In this document: positions 60,736 through 64,000 of the stretch, piece after piece | Layout of the letters: each line of letters begins with the position of its first letter | How positions within the stretch are numbered: the first letter of the stretch is position 1 | NCBI GenBank assembly: GCA_035636095.1 | Contig: DASPZU010000007.1 | Coordinates: 1-64,000 of the forward strand | From: Gp7-AA10 sp035636095 | GTDB lineage: Bacteria; Acidobacteriota; Thermoanaerobaculia; Gp7-AA8 | Length of the DNA stretch: 64,000 bases | Direction: 5' to 3' | Translations under genes and position numbers: made by a program | Notes under the pieces: generated by a model | The model's database searches: none | Seen by the model: only the letters and a program-made list of their open reading frames with translations | Told to the model about the DNA's origin: nothing

Positions 60736-61404
60736 TCAGACGGACTTCTCCGCGCGCTCTTTGATCGCGCGCAGCCAGCTGCGCCGGATGATGTCGCTGC
60801 CGGGATGGATGATGCGCCAGTAAAGAGCAAAACGTCGCCGGGCGCTGTCGCTATTGGCGTAGACGCGAGTCTCCGTCGACAGCAGGCTTCCGTTGCCTTC
60901 CGGCGTCACCAGAAAATTCATGGTGGCCACTACCGCATGCGGGCGCACTACGATCGTCTCGACCACGATTTCGTGAGGCCGATCGTCCGCGACATAGCGA
61001 AACGACGTTCGCGTCGCGAGATCGAGAAGCGGCTCGTTCTCGGGGGCATTCAAGATACTCGGCGGCAATGGCCGCCCAAGCCGGCGGATTGCGATCAGCG
61101 TCCGAAAGTAGCGGATCTCGCCCGCGGTGACGGGACGGATTGAATCGAAGACTTTCTGCGGAGGCGCGTTGACATGCATCTCGTGCCGCTCGTTGAACTG
61201 CCAGGCCGGCATGGCCTCATCGAGATGCGTTGCGCGCACGGGCGCGTAATGGACCGGCGCAGGCCAGAACGCGGCCACCAGGATCATCGCGATGCCGATT
61301 GTCGTCAGTCGAAGAAAAAAACGGCGCGTGCGCCGTGGAATCGCGAGAATGACAGCCAGAGCGATCAGCAGCAAACCGATGTACAAGACAAAAGACAGCG
61401 GCAT
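60736..61404 (-). CDS. Membrane-anchored SRPBCC-like protein
   Basis: 222-residue protein with two N-terminal helices (FVLYIGLLLIALAVILAI and IGIAMILVAAFW) and an extracytoplasmic SRPBCC-like domain (HVNAPPQKVFDSIRPVTAGE). The start ATG 61404 is preferred, 7 bases after the TreS-maltokinase stop; an in-frame ATG at 61434 would overlap that gene. A chimera of anchor and ligand-binding domain; function unknown. Confidence 0.75.
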   Translation of the reverse strand: MPLSFVLYIGLLLIALAVILAIPRRTRRFFLRLTTIGIAMILVAAFWPAPVHYAPVRATHLDEAMPAWQFNERHEMHVNAPPQKVFDSIRPVTAGEIRYFRTLIAIRRLGRPLPPSILNAPENEPLLDLATRTSFRYVADDRPHEIVVETIVVRPHAVVATMNFLVTPEGNGSLLSTETRVYANSDSARRRFALYWRIIHPGSDIIRRSWLRAIKERAEKSV

Positions 61405-61411
61405 CACTGTC

Positions 61412-64000
61412 TCAAGTGAGCAGGTCCAACGCACCGCGAATCGGGATGCGGACCCAATTCGGCCGATTGTTCAATTCGTAGCCGATCTCGTACAGCGCTT
61501 TTTCGAGGAGATAGGCGTCTAACAGAACGCGCAATGCATCGCGGTCGGCCGGCAGGTGCGATGCCGATCCTGATTCTTCGAGATACGCGCGCAGAAAAGC
61601 AGCGCTGACCCAGCGATGCCAGAAGCGGCTTCCCGCTTCGAGCGCCGCGACATCTTCCGGGCGAATCACCGAGCCTTCCGATTGACCGTAGACCACCGCG
61701 TACGGCGCGTAATGGAACGATCGCAACATTCCCGCAACGTCGCGAAGCGCGCCGCGCTTGATGCGGCGCTCGCTGAGCGGCCGGGCCGGCTCGCCTTCGA
61801 AGTCGATGATGATGAAATCGTTGCCCGTGAAAAGGACCTGGCCGAGGTGATAGTCGCCGTGGATGCGGATGCGAGATCCGCCGATGCGCCCCTCGATGAC
61901 TTTTCGGAGGCGTTGAAGAATTTCGGATTCGTGGGAAAGCAGGGTCTCGGCCTCGGGGACCTGTTTCGCGCGTCGCCGCAGGAGTTGCATGGTCTGGACT
62001 GTCAATGAGCGGATCGATTGATAGATCGAGCGCTGATAATGCGGCGTGAACGGCTCGGGCTTGAAGGCCGGGATGTCGTCGCGCGAAGCGAGCGCGAGAT
62101 GCATCTGCGCCGTGCGCCGTCCCAGGAGATCGGCTTCGGCGAGATAGCCGGCGATGAGCTCCTGCGCGACGTTGGAGGGCGTTTTGTCAGCGAGCGACAC
62201 CAGTGGATCGGGAGGCGTCGCTTTGGCGAAAGTCTCGACCGCGCTTTTGTCGCTGACGACGCGCTCAAAGAAACGATTGATGACGTCGAGCGTGTAACGC
62301 CAGGCGTCGCCCGAGTTGGGGGTGTAACCCTGCAGGATCGCGACCGTGGTCGGCTCGGTGCCGTCGTTGGCATACTCGATCGCGCCGGCAAGGGGCGGGG
62401 TGTTGCGGAACGAAGTCTCTTCGTTCAGAAATCTTCCGATCTCGAGATCGGTGTTGATCCCCGGCTCGATTTTTCGAAACAGCTTCAGGAAAAATCGCTC
62501 TCCATAGACGATGGCGGTATTGCTCTGCTCCGCCTTCAACGCTTGCGCATGCAGCTCGCCGCCGTCGCGAAGCTCACGAAACGCACGCGACGGCGATCCG
62601 CTGAGCAGACCGCCGCGGCCCTTCAGGCGTTTGCGGCGGCCGATGATGTCGAGCAGTGCGTTGCCGAATTTTTCGTCGGCAACCGGCTCGTACAACAGAC
62701 AACCGTCCTTCAAACGCGCGATCAAGGTGGTGGTGCGCTCGGGCTCGTCGGCGCGTCGCGCCTGCGTGATCGCGAGCGGCAGAAGATAACGATCGGGTTC
62801 GCCTTCGGCGTATTCCATCTCCAGGATCACCAGCGATCCGGCATCGCGAGCGATCGGTATTGTCTCTGCGATCCTCAGCGCATGGATGTTCTTCGCCTTC
62901 GCTCCGAACCAGCGTCGTGACTTGACGTAGCGGACCAGCGCGGCCGAAAGAACGCCCCGATTGCGTTCCGCGAATACTTCGCCCCACGACTTGGCAGCCA
63001 CGAAGGGCAGCTCCTCGCCGCCGGCCGCAACCTCCGCCCGCACGCGCTCGAGGGAGAACCAGTAAAACGCGAACGGGCTGAGATTGAGAAAGTACGGACG
63101 ATCGGTGACCTCCGGAAAGTGGGTGCCGCCCGAAAGCTCGATCGGAACCATTCCGTGAAATTCGGACAGATCGAGCTCGAAGCACTGCACGAGCCGCGAC
63201 AGATTCGCAACCACAAGAATCGTTTCTTCCTGATAGCGCCTGACAAATGCGAGGATTTTGCGATTTTCGGGATAGAGAAACTCCATGGTGCCGCGGCCGA
63301 ACGCCTGGAACCTTCGGCGCATTGCGATGAGCCGCTTCGTCCACCATAAGAGTGAATAGGGACTGCTCTGCTGGACTTCGACATTGACCTGCTCGTAGTG
63401 ATATTGCGGATCGATGATCGCAGGCAGATAGAGCTGCTGCGGATTGGCGCGCGAGAATCCGGCATTGCGGTCGGCGCTCCATTGCATCGGCGTGCGCACG
63501 CCATTGCGGTCGCCGAGGTAAATGTTGTCGCCCATGCCGATTTCGTCGCCGTAATACACAATCGGCGTCCCCGGAAACGAGAACAGCAGTCCATTCATCA
63601 AATGGATCCGCGCGCGGTTGTTCTGCATCAGCGGTGCGAGCCGCCGCCGAATTCCGAGGTTGATGCGCGCCTGACGATCGGCGGCGTACGTGCGCCACAT
63701 GTAGTCGCGGTCTTCGTCGGTCACCATTTCGAGCGTCAGCTCGTCGTGGTTGCGAAGGAATAAGGCCCACTGACAATTGTCCGGGATCGCCGGCGTCTGC
63801 GCCATGATGTCGATGATCGGGAATCGATCTTCCTGCGCCAGCGACATGTACATTCGAGGCATGACCGGAAAGTTGAATCCCATGTGGCATTCATCGCCGT
63901 CGCCGAAGTAAGGCCGCGAATCCTCCGGCCATTGATTCGCCTCCGCCAGCAGCATCTTTCCGGGATAGAGCGCATCGAGCCGCGCCCGAAGCTTTTTCAG
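61412..64000 (-). CDS. treS: Trehalose synthase-maltokinase fusion (partial)
   Basis: 863 residues visible; the 5' end lies beyond the right edge. The N-terminal part is the second half of a GH13 trehalose synthase (FLRNHDELTLEMVTDEDRDY, GTPIVYYGDEIGMGDNIYLG, RTPMQWSADRNAGFS), interconverting maltose and trehalose. From about residue 340 a maltokinase domain follows (SRRWFGAKAKN; the aminoglycoside-kinase-like IRIHGDYHLGQVLF and FIIIDFEGEPARP carry the catalytic Asp residues), making maltose-1-phosphate. TreS-Mak feeds the GlgE route to alpha-glucan; GlgE itself is not in the window and may lie just upstream. Confidence 0.94.
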   Translation of the reverse strand: MKKLRARLDALYPGKMLLAEANQWPEDSRPYFGDGDECHMGFNFPVMPRMYMSLAQEDRFPIIDIMAQTPAIPDNCQWALFLRNHDELTLEMVTDEDRDYMWRTYAADRQARINLGIRRRLAPLMQNNRARIHLMNGLLFSFPGTPIVYYGDEIGMGDNIYLGDRNGVRTPMQWSADRNAGFSRANPQQLYLPAIIDPQYHYEQVNVEVQQSSPYSLLWWTKRLIAMRRRFQAFGRGTMEFLYPENRKILAFVRRYQEETILVVANLSRLVQCFELDLSEFHGMVPIELSGGTHFPEVTDRPYFLNLSPFAFYWFSLERVRAEVAAGGEELPFVAAKSWGEVFAERNRGVLSAALVRYVKSRRWFGAKAKNIHALRIAETIPIARDAGSLVILEMEYAEGEPDRYLLPLAITQARRADEPERTTTLIARLKDGCLLYEPVADEKFGNALLDIIGRRKRLKGRGGLLSGSPSRAFRELRDGGELHAQALKAEQSNTAIVYGERFFLKLFRKIEPGINTDLEIGRFLNEETSFRNTPPLAGAIEYANDGTEPTTVAILQGYTPNSGDAWRYTLDVINRFFERVVSDKSAVETFAKATPPDPLVSLADKTPSNVAQELIAGYLAEADLLGRRTAQMHLALASRDDIPAFKPEPFTPHYQRSIYQSIRSLTVQTMQLLRRRAKQVPEAETLLSHESEILQRLRKVIEGRIGGSRIRIHGDYHLGQVLFTGNDFIIIDFEGEPARPLSERRIKRGALRDVAGMLRSFHYAPYAVVYGQSEGSVIRPEDVAALEAGSRFWHRWVSAAFLRAYLEESGSASHLPADRDALRVLLDAYLLEKALYEIGYELNNRPNWVRIPIRGALDLLT

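Overview
This is a 64 kb, high-GC, gene-dense stretch of bacterial chromosome with almost no intergenic space. The source is most likely an Acidobacteriota-like soil or subsurface bacterium. That is an inference from the gene repertoire: an ECF sigma factor paired with a Ser/Thr kinase, a kinase fused to TolB-like beta-propeller repeats, a sortilin-type (VPS10/BNR) secreted protein of about 1,040 residues, many small lipoproteins, and a large glycogen/trehalose gene set. There is no rRNA, tRNA or CRISPR array, and no gap above 300 bases without a gene or mobile element.

Layout. (1) 14-4528: an ECF sigma factor and membrane Ser/Thr kinase pair, then a lipoprotein with a C-terminal glycine/hydrophobic/arginine sorting tail followed by a rhombosortase-like intramembrane protease. 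(2) 4536-13595: nine co-oriented, overlapping or nearly touching genes. They encode two B12-binding radical SAM enzymes, a membrane fatty-acid desaturase, a Rieske oxygenase, a tandem paralogue of it that has lost the Rieske [2Fe-2S] domain, a membrane protein, two acetyltransferase-like proteins and a GH3-type acyl-adenylate:amine ligase. This looks like an uncharacterised biosynthetic operon for a modified, amidated lipid-like metabolite and is the strongest candidate for an undescribed system. (3) 13541-15847 (minus): a secreted proline-iminopeptidase-like hydrolase and a secreted TIG-domain protein. (4) 15898-35329: a near-complete purine degradation locus. XdhA/XdhB with maturation factor XdhC (hypoxanthine/xanthine to urate), a PuuD-type membrane urate oxidase, HIU hydrolase, an allantoicase-OHCU decarboxylase fusion and allantoinase take purines to ureidoglycolate. 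A nitrilase-family carbamoyl amidohydrolase and a DUF6986 aldolase/citrate-lyase-like protein may handle end products. A TcmP/DUF5131 three-Cys pair, with less GC-biased codon use, sits inside this operon and its second gene is fused by ATGA overlap to allantoinase.

(5) 35259-38656 (minus): a YtrA/GntR-type regulator with a clear palindromic operator, an ABC ATPase, a permease and a secreted beta-rich protein. (6) 38720-39983: small enzymes and a ribbon-helix-helix protein. (7) 39937-55532 and 61412-64000: alpha-glucan and trehalose metabolism, with an amylo-1,6-glucosidase-type debranching enzyme, a GH57 (DUF3536) protein, MalQ, TreY, TreZ, GlgB and a TreS-maltokinase fusion cut by the right edge. 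A RAYT (REP-associated tyrosine transposase) element with 30-bp inverted termini separates MalQ from the TreY/TreZ/GlgB operon. (8) 55567-61404: a secreted lipoprotein-sorting-like protein, the sortilin-type protein, and small MmcQ-, VOC- and SRPBCC-type proteins.

Short palindromic repeats recur throughout. One lies in frame inside an acetyltransferase gene (81 bp, 27 codons). Another family lies in frame in two unrelated genes. A third supplies the identical last codons (Ser-Ser-stop) of two purine genes. The RAYT inverted repeats likewise supply the stop codons of its own transposase and of the neighbouring gene. Two genes (a CPA2 antiporter and tcmP) carry single-base homopolymer frameshifts, and one receiver-domain gene is a remnant.
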